From Breviolum minutum Mf 1.05b.01 (Eukaryota; Sar; Dinophyceae; Suessiales; Symbiodiniaceae), in contig DF241514.1 of the NCBI GenBank assembly GCA_000507305.1, positions 1-64,000 on the forward strand: 64,000 nucleotides of DNA. Direction: 5' to 3'. Of the stretch, positions 1 to 10,911 are shown piece after piece. The notes under the pieces were generated by a model, which was not told where the DNA came from, ran no database searches, and saw nothing but the letters and a program-made list of their open reading frames with translations. A program made the translations under genes and the position numbers. Positions within the stretch are counted from its first letter, which is position 1. Each line of letters starts with the position of its first letter.

Positions 1-86
1 CCGGTAGAAACGCGTCCTCAATGACAAAAATTCGGAGCATGTTCACATTGATATGCTGCAGTCTTGCCGGGCTAAAGATGTCTTTG
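1..86 (+). repeat. Left arm of a 5.6-kb-apart inverted repeat
   Basis: This stretch is the reverse complement, with a few mismatches, of 5517-5602. It also carries a small internal fold: the TAGAAACGCGTCCTCA motif near position 5 is answered by a near-complement at about 85-100. The arrangement resembles the terminal inverted repeats of a non-autonomous DNA transposon enclosing 1-5602. The window starts inside or exactly at the edge of the arm, so the true outer boundary and any target-site duplication cannot be judged. Confidence 0.6.
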
Positions 87-116
87 AGGACGGGTTTCTG
101 CTGTAGAAATGTTCTG

Positions 117-1038
117 GCGCAGGACAAAATCAAAGTGCACCGAAAACTGTACCTGAGCTTGCCACACATTGGCATTCTAGGGGTCCCCAGTCCAAATTGC
201 ATGCTTCATCTGCAGTTTTGGGATGGTGCCTTGCTACCGCCGGCAGTATTGGGATGGCACCTTCTCACCTGCAAATTTTTTACACCTTCTCACCTGCAAA
301 TTTTTCACCTGCAGTATTGGGATGGCGCCTTCTCACCTGCAGTTTTTTTCTGGCAGATTTTTCACATGCAGTTTTGGGATGGCACCGTCCAGGGCTGCCA
401 AATTCACCGCAAAAAAAATAATCAATGGAACCATGGCGGTTTTGCCACAATGTCTACATTTCTCACGTTTTTTTTTCAAATTCACCGAAAACAAAAATGA
501 TCAAAGGAATCGTGGTATAAACCTCTCGTAAAAAATGCAAAGATTACCGAAAACAAAAATGATCAACGCAATCATGCTACAAATCTTCCGTTAAAAATGC
601 GAAAGTCAACAAAAACAAAAACGATCAATGGAATCATGCTACAAATCTGGCGTAAAAAATGCGAAAGTCAACAAAAACAAAAATGATCAATCAAGCCAAA
701 AAAAATAACCTCCAAGCCACACACCAAAGCCCCCCAATGCCACTGGCTGCCCGCCACTCGTTTTCAAAGGGTTCAAAATCCAGAGCCCAATCAACTTCAC
801 AATGCGTCCAAATCATGTTCAAGGCAGAATACATCTACAAAAATTACGCTTTCTCGAGATTTGACCATAAGACGATGAGAAAGAAAACTCACCAAAATGC
901 ATTGGATGGATGGAAGCACGATGGATGGGCTTTAGCTTCTGGCTAAATATTTATCATTCCTGATATCTTCCATGGCGCCAAAAACAAGCACTTTTTTTGA
1001 CTTGAAAACGTGCCTCGGAAAAAGCTACAGGCACAGTA
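117..1038 (+). repeat. Direct duplication, copy 1
   Basis: The block starting GCGCAGGACAAAATC is repeated at 1409-2247 with substitutions and several indels. Inside it lie short sub-repeats built on CACCTGCA and TTGGGATGGCACC (about 195-390) and a 62-bp tandem repeat (about 437-690). Short reading frames run through the sub-repeats only because the repeats lack stops. I see no gene here. Confidence 0.8.
437..690 (+). repeat. 62-bp tandem repeat, about four units
   Basis: GATCAA recurs at 499, 561, 623 and 685, exactly 62 bases apart. Each unit carries variants of AATCATGCTACAAATCT and a run resembling AACAAAAACAAAAA. A second, shorter run of the same unit lies in the duplicated block at about 1723-1915. 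Confidence 0.8.
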
Positions 1039-1408
1039 GGCCACCACCTCTTCGACGCAATGTGCCCCACCGCCTTCTTAGCGCCCACTCTGACTGCTAA
1101 GACTTGTTTCATCTGCACTCAGCCACAAAATGCATTTTTTCTGGCCCAGCTTGCGCTGCAAGGTAATCGAGCAAATGGTAAAAAGCCGTTACCTGGTAGA
1201 GTTCCCGGCCCAAAAAAAGGAACCAAAATGGTTCCAAAATCTGGGTCGTTTCAAGAAGACTTCTTCTTGCTCAGTGGCCAAAAAAAGTTCCAAAAATTGG
1301 ACCGGGCCCTGCCTTAGCTTGAACATGGTCCGCAGAAAAAGGTTCCTCAAGTGGCAAACGCCATCGCGAAATGCCAAATCCTCGTTTGAAGGTGCGAACC
1401 CAANTTGG

Positions 1409-2247
1409 CGCAGGACAAAATCAAAGTGCACCGAAAACTGTACCTGAGCTTGCCACACATGCATTCTAGGGCTCCTCAGTCCAAATTGCATGCTTCATTT
1501 GCAGTTTTGGGATGGGGTCTTGCTACCGCAGGCAGTATTGGGATGGCACCTTCTCACCTGCAAATTTTTTACACCTTCTCATCTGCAAATTTTTCACCTG
1601 CAGTTTTTTTCTGGCAGATTTTTCACATGCAGTTTTGGGATGGCACCGTCCAGGGCTGCTAATTCACCGCAAAAAAATTAATCAATGGAACCATGGCGGT
1701 TTTGCCACAATGTCTACAAAAATGATCAAAGGAATCGTGGTATAAATCTCTCGTAAAAAAAGCAAAGATCACCGAAAACAAAAATGATCAACGCAATCAT
1801 GCTACAAATCTTCCGTTAAAAATGCGAAAGTCAACAAAAACAAAAACGATCAATGAAATCATGCTACAAATCTGGCGTAAAAATGTGAAAGTCAACAAAA
1901 ACAAAAATGATCAATCAAGCCAAAAAAAAATAACCTCCAAGCCACACACCAAAGCCCCCCAATGCCCTGGCTGCCCGCTACTCGTTTTGAAAAGAGTTCA
2001 AAATCTAGAGTTCAATCAACTTCACAATGCGTCCAAATCATGTTCAAGGCAGAATCCATCTGCAAAAATTACGCTTTCTCGAGATTTGACCATAAGACGA
2101 TGAGAAAGAAAACTCACTAAAATGCATTGGATGGATGGAAGCACGATAAATGGGCTTTAGCTTCTACCTAAACATTTATCATTTCTGATGTCTTCCATGG
2201 CACTTTTTTTGACTTGAAAACGTGCCTCGGATAAAACAGGCACAGTA
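1409..2247 (+). repeat. Direct duplication, copy 2
   Basis: Second copy of the block at 117-1038. It is shorter because of internal deletions, for example in the sub-repeats near 1590 and in the first part of the 62-bp repeat run. A single N at 1404 lies five bases before the copy begins, so an assembly join at this point is possible. The indels and substitutions argue that the copies are not simply one sequence assembled twice, though two haplotypes placed in tandem would look the same. Confidence 0.75.
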
Positions 2248-4183
2248 CTGCCCGGAAGCACTGTTCCTGTTTTTCAGCGGCAAATTCAACCTTTCTCCAT
2301 GCGTCCGACTCATCGTCCAACACCAAGAGAACCACCGAAGACGGTCTCTAAAGCCAAAACTTCATTCCACAACTCTTGGATTCGATATTTAGAGAACACA
2401 TCTGACGGGTTCACCATTAGGTGGACCTGCAACCCCTTCTTTATTTTATTTAAATCGAATACTTTTGTCATGCAACATACCAACGAGTACAATGTTCTCT
2501 AATCCATCCGACTGGAAGAAAGGACAAAAAAAAAAAAACAAGCTGCAGCTGCCAGCTTTTTCACAGCGCGGCGTGTGACTTCGCCATTTTGGTGCAACCA
2601 CGCACGTTTCCACCCCAATTCCTTCTTTCGGAGCACACTCAGCTAGCACAATTGTTAGTTTAAAAAAAAAAATCTTACCGTCTCCTCTGTCTTTGAGGCC
2701 AACGCAAATGGTACCTCTATTTGTTTGACAGCGAGCTAATCGGCTAATACGCCTCCTGGGAACGTCATCTCGTGTCTTCTTCCTTCCCTACCCCTCCTCT
2801 CTTTTCTCCGTCCTGCTGTTCAACGGCCGGCGCAGAGAGATCCAAAGAGATCTCGCCATTGGAAGTTTTCTTGGATAGCTCCACAGTGGTCTCAGCCCTT
2901 CTCGTTCTTGCATTGCAGCTTCGTACGAGAACGAGTTCAGCGGGTTCTCCTACTTCTACTAGGGAGCGTTTGGACGCTAGTTTTTGGTGCACATTTTGGG
3001 ACTCCAAGATAATGGTTTTATCCAAGAGGAAGGATTGCCGGAACCAGAGTTGGCGTAGTCATTGCGATTCCTGTTTTTCTTGCAGCTTTGGTTCTGTATT
3101 TCTTGTTGGTCGTTTGGTTTTCTTTTTTGTTTCTATTTTGGTTGGCGCTTTCGTTGCTCTCTTGGTGTTTTAGTCTTTGCTTTTGTGCAGTTGGAGGCCT
3201 AGCACCAGAATTGGTTCTTGCATGGTCGTTTCAGTTCCTCTTAGTTACGATTTTGGTTGTAATTTTCTGCATTTGATGAAACATGGATGATTGCCAGACT
3301 GTCTTGACATTCCAACATGTTATTTCGTCTCTACGCGTCTATGCTAGTTCAATTTCGAACAAGGTGCGAGGCCGTAATGTGAAGGATCCAGACTGCTTGG
3401 CAGCGTGACTGCCGGTTGGCATCACGGCGCCACTCTTCTTGCCTTGCTACCGCTTTGAGGTCAGTGCCTGTGAATGACAGAGTCCGACATAGTATAGTTT
3501 TGTAGTCAAAATGTGTTTTGCAATATTTTGGCTGGACCTGGAATATATTAGCTGGGCCTGAAGTTGGGTTGGATTTGGGCAAAGCCTTTCCAATGTTTTT
3601 GCTGGATTTGATCGGAGCCAATGACTTGGGAAAACTTGCGGCCTAAAATTCTAGCCAGACATGATTTCAGTGGATATGTTGGCGAGGCCTCATGGGACTC
3701 GTTTAAAAGGTTTATAATTCTCAAGTTCCCAACCGGCCTCGCTTTCTAGATTACAATCTAATTCTAGCGATATGGTGGGCCTCGCCGGCCTCGCTTAGGC
3801 CTCGCCATGTGCAAGAATTCAGGTTTTGAAGCCTCGCCCGGCTTCGTCCAGGCCTCGCCATGCATAAAACCATAGTTTTCGATGCCACCCAGTGTTTTAT
3901 CGTGTCTTAATTTATTTTGTAAGTTTTTGTTTTGTGATGTGACGTTTGACTTCACAGACGTTTGTGGTTTGGGCAATTTTTTTCCGGAAGTTATTTATCT
4001 TAGGCTAGATTTAATCTAAGCTTTTGCTGTATCTGACTTAGGTCAGACATAGGCTTCAGCATCGTTTCTTTTTGAAAAAAAGATGTTCTTTCGACCCCAA
4101 AATGGGGTGAGAAAAGCGTACCAAAAACTAGCCCCCTCAGCGCGGTACTCCCCAGTGCGAGGACATGTGGTTGTCAAGACAAG
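2248..4183. other. No gene seen; AT-rich interior of the putative element
   Basis: Reading frames of 60-133 codons occur (the longest at 2772-3173, plus) but have low-complexity composition and no recognisable domain. 3540-3860 has several close variants of GCCTCGCC. Nothing here supports a coding call. Confidence 0.5.
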
Positions 4184-4438
4184 GAACCTGCTCACAAACA
4201 TTCTACACAACATGTGATTTTTTCCGGCGTCACGCTACGAAAAACATGTGCAATGTGGACCCCAAAATGGGGTGCAAAATCTGGACCCCGTTTTGGGGTC
4301 CGCCGAATTGTTTTTTCCTTTCGCGGCCCCCAAAATGGGGTCCAGATTTTAGGCCCCATTTTGAGGTCCACATTGCCCGTTTTTTTTCGCAGCGTGACAC
4401 TGAAATCATCCCCGAGTAGGATGCTTGTGAGCAGGTTC
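4184..4438. repeat. 255-bp long hairpin (MITE-like inverted repeat)
   Basis: The arms begin with GAACCTGCTCACAA at 4184 and end with its complement at 4425-4438. Further in, GTCACGCT near 4230 pairs with AGCGTGAC near 4391, and repeated GGACCCCAAAATGGGGT motifs pair about a centre near 4311. Arms are roughly 120 bases with mismatches. Such structures are typical of foldback or miniature inverted-repeat elements. A copy of the ACCCCAAAATGGGGT core also occurs just outside at about 4095. Confidence 0.75.
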
Positions 4439-5516
4439 GTTTTCTTCACACCACATTGCTGGAACTGTACATCAATGCCGAGCACATCATTCAACTGATG
4501 ATCCTAACACCTGGCCTTCTACTCGTCCCAACCTGGCGGCTCACGGACGAGATTCCGGCCCACTGTTAGTCGGTCACCTGCGCAACATTGGCTCTCCAAT
4601 CTACCACGCCAGTTCGAGAACCATGGTCTCCTCCTCGCCACGATTTATGACCCTTTATCCGTCCCGTCTTTGCGGATAGCGGACGGATCAATGGTCACTC
4701 TTCTCTCTTTTTACGTTCTCTCTCTTTCCTCCTCTCCTCGAGCACTTCGGAGTCCGACGGTCAGCTTGGCAGTCCGCGACGCGTCCATCGTTGCGGGCTC
4801 CTTCGCTCGCCCGTCTTCTCCTTGTGCTCCTCTCCCTGTATCTCCCCTTCCGTGTCTGTGCCGTGATACGGTATGGTTGGTACTGTGGCTGGTGACGGTG
4901 CTCCAAGGTCCCTGTGAGATGTTCGTTCTTCGGGTCTGCTGTCCTCTGACAGTCCCCTTGATGGACTCCGTCCCTTCTTGCTGCTGCCGTTTCACCCTGC
5001 GCTGCCCTCCTTTTAATTTCCTTGGCCTTGCGGTACTGGCTGACGCTTCTACTGCATTCGCCATCGTTTCACATCAACTAATTTTGTTTTGGGCACAATT
5101 GGGATCATTCGCCACCAGTGAGCTCGTTAGCTAACAGTCATTCACTCGTGCCAAATAATCGCCACATCCCCTTATCATGCAACGCCGGTGGACTGGTCGT
5201 TAGTCATGCGTGCTCTCGGCGGTGCCATCACTGGCCCTTGCTCTAATGACTCGGAATGCCGGCGACCCACACTTGCAATCTTCGGATTGTACCCTTTCTT
5301 GTTGCTTTGTTGTTGGTTCGTTGTGGAACTTTGCAAAATCACCGAAAAGGCACTCTCTGGGAGACTGCTAGCTTTATTCTGTGTTTCCAGATGACGTGTA
5401 CAGTTGTCATTTCAATACAGAAAACATTGGCTTCGATTGTTATATAGTTAGTGCTGACAGAAGGGCGACCGCCCCGACAACGACCTTCGTTCAGCCATGC
5501 AGCCATTAGACAAAAA
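4439..5516. other. No gene seen
   Basis: A 154-codon frame at 4670-5134 (plus) and a 117-codon frame opposite it are open, but both are C/T- or G/A-rich, lack domains and have no plausible splice context. I take them as chance. Confidence 0.45.
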
Positions 5517-5602
5517 TCAAAGACATCTTTAGCCGGGCAAGGCTGCAGCAAATCAATGTGAACATGCTCCAAATTTTTGTCATTGAGGACGCGTTTCTAC
5601 CG
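5517..5602 (-). repeat. Right arm of the inverted repeat paired with 1-86
   Basis: Reading the minus strand from 5602 gives CGGTAGAAACGCGTCCTCA and continues in step with positions 2-86. The right arm lacks the second internal fold sequence present on the left just after position 86. Confidence 0.6.
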
Positions 5603-5667
5603 TAGGGCTGGCCCAGTAGTTTTCTACAGTCACCAGACTTGCTTACCTTATTGCGGTCCATTTTGTG

Positions 5668-5748
5668 AAAACCTAACGCTACACAATCGGAATTAAAAAA
5701 AATAACCCTAATCTTTTTTATTATTTAGAGTAGTGTAGCGTTAGGTTT
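5668..5748. repeat. 81-bp hairpin with 16-17 bp arms
   Basis: AAACCTAACGCTACAC at 5668-5683 is the exact complement of GTGTAGCGTTAGGTTT at 5733-5748. The loop is about 50 bases and A/T-rich. It is probably a tiny foldback element or a relic of one. Confidence 0.7.
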
Positions 5749-5783
5749 GGCCCCCCCCAGTCCGAAGTACCAACCTGCCCTTG

Positions 5784-6788
5784 CCCAGCTCCAGTTTTAA
5801 AGTAGCTATTGCTCAACCTCTGCTTTCCCAGCCCCAGTTTTAAGGCAGCTATTGCTCAACCTCTGCTTTCCCAGCTCCAGTTTTAAGGTAGCTATTGCTC
5901 AACCTCTGCTTTCCCAGCCCCAGTTTTAAGGCAGCTATTGCTCAACCTCTGCTTTCCCAGCTCCAGTTTTAAGGTAGCTACTGCTCAACCTCTGCGCCTG
6001 CGATTTTCCCAGCTCCAGTTTTAAGGTAGCTATTGCTCAACCTCTGCTTTCCCAGCCCCAGTTTTAAGGCAGCTATTGCTCAACCTCTGCTTTCCCAGCT
6101 CCAGTTTTAAGGTAGCTACTGCTCAACCTCTGCGCCTGCGATTTTCCCAGCTCCAGTTTTAAGGTAGCTATTGCTCAACCTCTGCTTTCCCAGCCCCAGT
6201 TTTAAGGCAGCTATTGCTCAACCTCTGCTTTCCCAGCTCCAGTTTTAAGGTAGCTACTGCTCAACCTCTGCGCCTGCGATTTTCCCAGCTCCAGTTTTAA
6301 GGTAGCTATTGCTCAACCTCTGCTTTCCCAGCCCCAGTTTTAAGGCAGCTATTGCTCAACCTCTGCTTTCCCAGCTCCAGTTTTAAGGTAGCTACTGCTC
6401 AACCTCTGCGCCTGCGATTTTCCCAGCTCCAGTTTTAAGGTAGCTATTGCTCAACCTCTGCTTTCCCAGCTCCAGTTTTAAGGTAGCTATTTCTCAACCT
6501 CTGCTTTCCCAGCCCCAGTTTTAAGGCAGCTATTGCTCAACCTCTGCTTTCCCAGCTCCAGTTTTAAGGTAGCTACTGCTCAACCTCTGCGCCTGCGATT
6601 TTCCCAGCTCCAGTTTTAAGGTAGCTATTGCTCAACCTCTGCTTTCCTAGCTCCAGTTTTAAGGTAGCTATTTCTCAACTTCTGCTTTCCCAGCCCCAGT
6701 TTTAAGGCAGCTATTGCTCAACCTCTGCTTTCCCAGCTCCAGTTTTAAGGTAGCTACTGCTCAACCTCTGCGCCTGCGATTTTCCCAG
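5784..6788 (+). repeat. 43-bp minisatellite with higher-order structure
   Basis: The monomer is CCCAGCYCCAGTTTTAAGG followed by a GCTCAACCTCTGCTTT-type half, 43 bases in all. Variants alternate (GGTAGCTATTG, GGCAGCTATTG, GGTAGCTACTG). Every third monomer gains nine extra bases containing GCCTGCGAT. Those inserts fall at 5996, 6134, 6272, 6410, 6591 and 6772: spacing 138 (3 x 43 + 9) three times, then 181 (4 x 43 + 9) twice. Whole trimers and tetramers have therefore been copied, not single monomers. The array ends directly in TTTTCCCAG at the start of an open exon. Confidence 0.92.
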
Positions 6789-7751
6789 CGCTGACAGAGT
6801 TCTGAGGCTACTCTCGGACATTCAAGTAGATAGGTGTGCTGACGAGTGTTGGAATACTCACCCCATCCCGTGGAAGCGAAATCAAGAGGCTTACCAGCTC
6901 CGATATGTCTTTGGATACGCAATGGATGGCAGTGACCTTCCGTGCTACATTCTTTGGCCCACACGGACTGTAGAACAATCCTTCTGGTGCATTGATGCCC
7001 GTATGCACTTCAAGGTTGGCAATTATCGAGATGGCTCCTGGGAGAGCAACATTCGTATGCTAACAGGCACCATTAAAGTTGATTGGATACAGTTGCCAGT
7101 TGAGCTGTACCTTGCTGCACTTCCTACATTGAAACGAGGTGTCATTGCTGGGGTATTCAGGCAGAAAGGTGCTGCCCCCTGGGGAATTACCAGGGCAGAG
7201 AAGTTGCAACTCTCAGTTTTCCTCCCCAATGATCTGTCTTTGGAGGATTGGTATGCAGGGGTTTATGGCCTACCAACAGTGTGGCCTGAGGCTTCTATGC
7301 TGGGTGCTGACAATCTACGCAAAGTTGCTGGCTATGATTTTCATCTCCTGAGGAAGAAGTATGATGTCAGAAGCATGTGGGGGGATCTTGACCCACAATG
7401 GCGGCTCTTGCAGAGTCAGCTCGAGACGAGGGGACCTGGCTGGTACTCACCCGCTGAGCTCAAGGAGCGACTCTTCACAAATAAGTCCAACCGGCCGGGT
7501 GATGACACGAAAGAGGCATTGCGTACAGATGGAAATACTACAGCATGGCAGGCTTGGTATGCTGCTCAGAACCTTATTTGGCAGTTATGCCAACCTGCCC
7601 AGGCGAACAAGAGATTTTTCGTGCCATGTATGCCCAAATCGGTGAGGAAGAACAAGTCATTTCCCCTCCATATACCCGCACTCCGCTGGATGCATCTATG
7701 AGGGGACGGAAGAAGAGAAAGCAGCGCGAGAACAATGCCCTGGTTGGGTAG
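6789..7751 (+). pseudogene. Long exon of an unrecognised protein, one frameshift
   Basis: The frame is open from the repeat array's terminal CCCAG (a plausible splice acceptor) through the first internal Met at 6922 and onward, about 270 codons. Composition is protein-like, rich in Trp, Arg and Leu (for example SFWCIDARMHF and EDWYAGVYGLP). Near 7600 sense switches to another frame: EQEIFRAMYAQIGEEEQ and a basic RGRKKRKQRE tail, ending at TAG 7749-7751. A one-base loss near GGCGAACAAG, or an error in the sequence, explains this; an unseen intron is less likely. I do not recognise the family. The motif WCIDA recurs at 8421. It could be a decayed mobile-element protein or a real terminal exon. 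Confidence 0.45.
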
Positions 7752-8408
7752 TCAATGCAGCATGGGCTCCATGCTGCGTGCACTGGTGTATGACACGTCT
7801 ATTGGTGGCCTGATGATACGTCAGGGTCGTGCTTCCAACCAGCGGTTGTACTTTCATTGGTCACCTCTTCTTTTGGCCTACTGTACTTGAAGAGGGTTGC
7901 TTTGCTCTGTCTGACACTCATTCATTCCTGGAAGCTGGAGTGCCTGGATAGCTCCTGTTCAAGCACTTCTGCTTTTTATTTGGATGATGTACTTGTGGGC
8001 CCCTCCAGATTGGCACGCAAGGCTTCTCAATTTTCATTGCTACTGGCCGTGATATCAAGGTATTTTGCTTTTGCTTGGGTGACTCCCTTTACGCAAATCT
8101 TGGCAACAGTGGGCCACAAGGTATCGAATTATAGGAAGTATGGCATTCTACTAGCTGCTGAAGAGGTTGTGAGAGCCGGGGTTTTGAGCCATGCACCAGG
8201 TAATGAGAGCGTAAACACGTTTCACCTGTCTCACCTTTCATAGATTGGTCAGCTTCTGTCGGTTTGCTTTTGGTTGTTGGGGTGGTTTTGTTTGCTTTGC
8301 TGTTGCTTTCTTTTTGTTCACTGACCAATCTGTGCGATCGAGTTATCAACCGATGACTAGTTTAGCATATTTTCATGACTGCCACAGTTGTTACGACGAG
8401 CGCAGCAT
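7752..8408. other. No clear exon
   Basis: A 128-codon plus frame at 7857-8243 has ordinary composition but no motif and no convincing splice flanks. This may be intron between the exons at 6789-7751 and 8411-9060. Confidence 0.35.
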
Positions 8409-8410
8409 TG

Positions 8411-9209
8411 ACCAAAAAAAATCTGGTGCATTGATGCCTGGAAAGGCGATTGGGTTCGGCTGGACAAATGTTCTTTCATGGCTCCGGTGGGAGTTGAACA
8501 CTTCTTTGATGCCTTCTGCTTTGACCCACAAAGGCCCTGGCGAGCAGCCGCGTGCCAAGCTTTGGGCATTCCCTCCTGCCATGTTTCAGAGGATACCCAT
8601 CTTGAACAGGTACATGAGGATAAGTTTTCGCTTACCCCAAGGCGCATACCAGTTGAAAGGAAGACATCTGCTGACAAGCGTGGAGTCGATCAGGACATGG
8701 TTGCTAAAGAGGAGAGTGGATCTGATGCTGAGAGTGGTTGGTCAGGGGTGTCTGACAACTCCTCTACGGATTCTGAATGTACCATTTTAGAGGCCTCGTC
8801 AGTGGCCTCTGACCAGGACAGATTTGACACAGCCTATGCCTATGAAGCTTTTCGTGACCTGCCAAATGGACTGTACAACATTGACCTCACGCGGTACTAC
8901 AACATTGACCTCACACGGTACTCCAGGGGTGTCACCAGCGAGGATGCGGCTGGTGTACAGTTACTGGATGGACAGGAGAAGCTGCAAGGGGGTGATTTGA
9001 TTCCCATTGCGTCCCGAATTATTGGCCTCGTGCGGCCTCCCTCCGGTTGTTGCAACTCCAGTGACAAGAGTTCACCAAGCAATCTAGGATATCCCAATAT
9101 CTCGAAGACCCTAAGCCACTTGTCAATAGCATGTTCCCAAAGTATTTCAAGCTCTTGGAAGAAATCACGATCTGGCATCACTTTTGACTGCACAAGCATG
9201 AACTGGTAA
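8411..9209 (+). CDS. Partial exon, unrecognised acidic Ser-rich protein
   Basis: The frame is open from just after a TGA at about 8408 to a stop at 9207-9209. It starts with IWCIDAWKGDW and later has an acidic, Ser-rich stretch (GSDAESGWSGVSDNSSTDSE) and a tandem duplication of YYNIDLTRY near residues 130-150 of the frame. The last part (from about 9060) is probably not coding on this strand, because a better frame lies opposite. The shared WCIDA motif and a 17-base identity with the exon near 6990 suggest duplicated domains of one gene or element. The product is not recognised. Confidence 0.35.
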
Positions 9210-9632
9210 TGAAATATCCCTTGACAACCAAGAAAGAGTCTTCTCTTTAGGTTCCTGACTGCTTGAAGCACCGCTGTCGTCCACGTAAGCGCCAAGTACA
9301 TCACCTGAGACTGACAGGACCTGAGAAGGCAGGGATACTGTATCAGATTCCTCATCAAAAATCGTCTTCAAAATACCAGTTTCCCATGGCAACTTCAAAT
9401 CTTGATCTTCGGCCAAATCAACTCTTGCGGTGAAAAGCAAAGCATGGTGATCTCGACTGGAGATTGCAACGTCTGCGCAGGAAACATGAGGTCCGTTCAC
9501 CAATGAGGTATTCCACTCGCTCTCAGGAGACTTCGCTGACGAATCTAAAGGATCATCATACACAGCACCAAGTCTCTTCACAAAGCTCTCCAATGATTCA
9601 TTAACCATCAGCGGGTCATCTTCTAAGTTCAC
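8990..9632 (-). pseudogene. Minus-strand coding remnant, frameshifted
   Basis: Read from 9632 downward, an acidic sequence (NLEDDPLMVNESLESFVKRL at its start) stays open to about 9165. From about 9190 a different frame carries better-looking sequence (DFFQELEILWEHAIDKWL, then LGYPRLLGELLSLELQQPE) to about 8990. The two make sense joined with a one-base shift near 9185. Such a break suggests a decayed gene or element. The product is not recognised. It overlaps the end of the plus-strand frame at 8411-9209, so at most one strand is coding there. Confidence 0.35.
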
Positions 9633-9640
9633 TGGAAAAC

Positions 9641-10317
9641 GTTCTTGTGTCCCAAGTTGCTTCGCTCTCTTTTTCCACTTATGTAGTTTTGACCCTTGGA
9701 ATGTTTGGGAAAACCCAATCCACCATGGACTTGATCAACTATTTGGCGATGTGACTCAAAACTAATGAAACCTATCTCTCCAAAATGCATCCACTCCGTC
9801 AACAGATGACCAAAGTCTTCGAAATGAAGTTTCAGCCTTCATCCCTTAAAATCAATGATTTGAATTTTGAACTACCTCTCCATTGGCACCATTGCGGGGA
9901 GCACTTGGCTGTGATGAATCTTCTTCCATTCCAGAAACACATACAACACCAGAACCCTCCAACTAATCTCAAAAATTGAAATCCATGCGATAAATGTGCA
10001 CCCACCCTTCCCTCCCTTTGGAGGCGTTTCATACTTGGACATGGCAGCCCATATGATATGATCAAACAGCACGGAAGGAATCATAAATACAAACGAATTC
10101 GCAAGTTGTTTCTCAACAACCAAATTAAAAATCGAGTACGAAAAAGCAATAGCTGAACTTCACATCACAATGCAGAAGTTTCAAGGAGAGTTTCCAAAAG
10201 CCGCGTTACGCACAGAAACACCGCGCTCAAATATTCTACTAGGAACCTGCGCTCAGGTTCCTTTTTAGGCTAGAAGAAATAAAGTAACATCAGCAAGCTG
10301 AGGCGTGACGTTGGTTG
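9641..10317. other. No gene seen
   Basis: Only short frames without domain features. The stretch ends where the 71-bp minisatellite starts. Confidence 0.4.
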
Positions 10318-10911
10318 TTGTAGGTTTGGACATGTGTAAAATATGTACCACAGTATACATTCCGTAGCTTTGAACACGGGTTACATTACAGGTTTGGACA
10401 TGTGTAAAGTGTACCACAATAAACTTCCGTAGCACTTTGAACATGGGTTACATTACAGGTTTGGACATGTGTAAAATATGTAGCGGAAGCATTCCATTCC
10501 GTAGCACTTTCAGCAGGGGTTACATTACAGGTTTGGACATGTGTAAAGTATGTACCGAAGCAGTCCATTCCGTAGCACTTTGAACACGGGTTACATTACA
10601 GGTTTGGACATGTGTAAAGTATGTACCGAAGCAGTCCATTCCGTAGCACTTTGAACACGGGTTACATTACAGGTTTGGGCATGTGTAAGGAATGTACCGC
10701 AGTATACATTCCGTAGCACTTGACCGGGTTACATTAGAGGTTTGGACATGTGTAAAGTATGTACCGAAGCAGTCCATTCCGTAGCACTTTGAACACGGGT
10801 TACATTATTGGACATGTGCAAAGTCTACCGAAGCAGTCCATTCCGTAGCACTTTGAACACGGGTTACATTACAGGTTTGGACATGTGTAAAGTAGTACCG
10901 AAGCAGTCCCT
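10318..10911 (+). repeat. 71-bp minisatellite, first array
   Basis: About eight units of a 71-base repeat containing TTCCGTAGCACTTTGAACAC, GGGTTACATTACAGGTTTGG and ACATGTGTAAAGTATGTACC. GTAGC recurs at 10501, 10572 and 10643 (spacing 71). Units at the edges have small deletions. Confidence 0.9.

Noticed and set aside
2772..3173. 133-codon plus frame with a hydrophobic end
   Set aside because: Low-complexity T/C-rich sequence inside a repeat-only region, no domain and no splice context.
4670..5134. 154-codon plus frame and an overlapping 117-codon minus frame
   Set aside because: Strong strand composition bias explains the lack of stops; neither translation resembles a protein family.
5784..6788. 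Array considered as a CRISPR
   Set aside because: Monomers are contiguous without unique spacers; it is a minisatellite in eukaryotic DNA.
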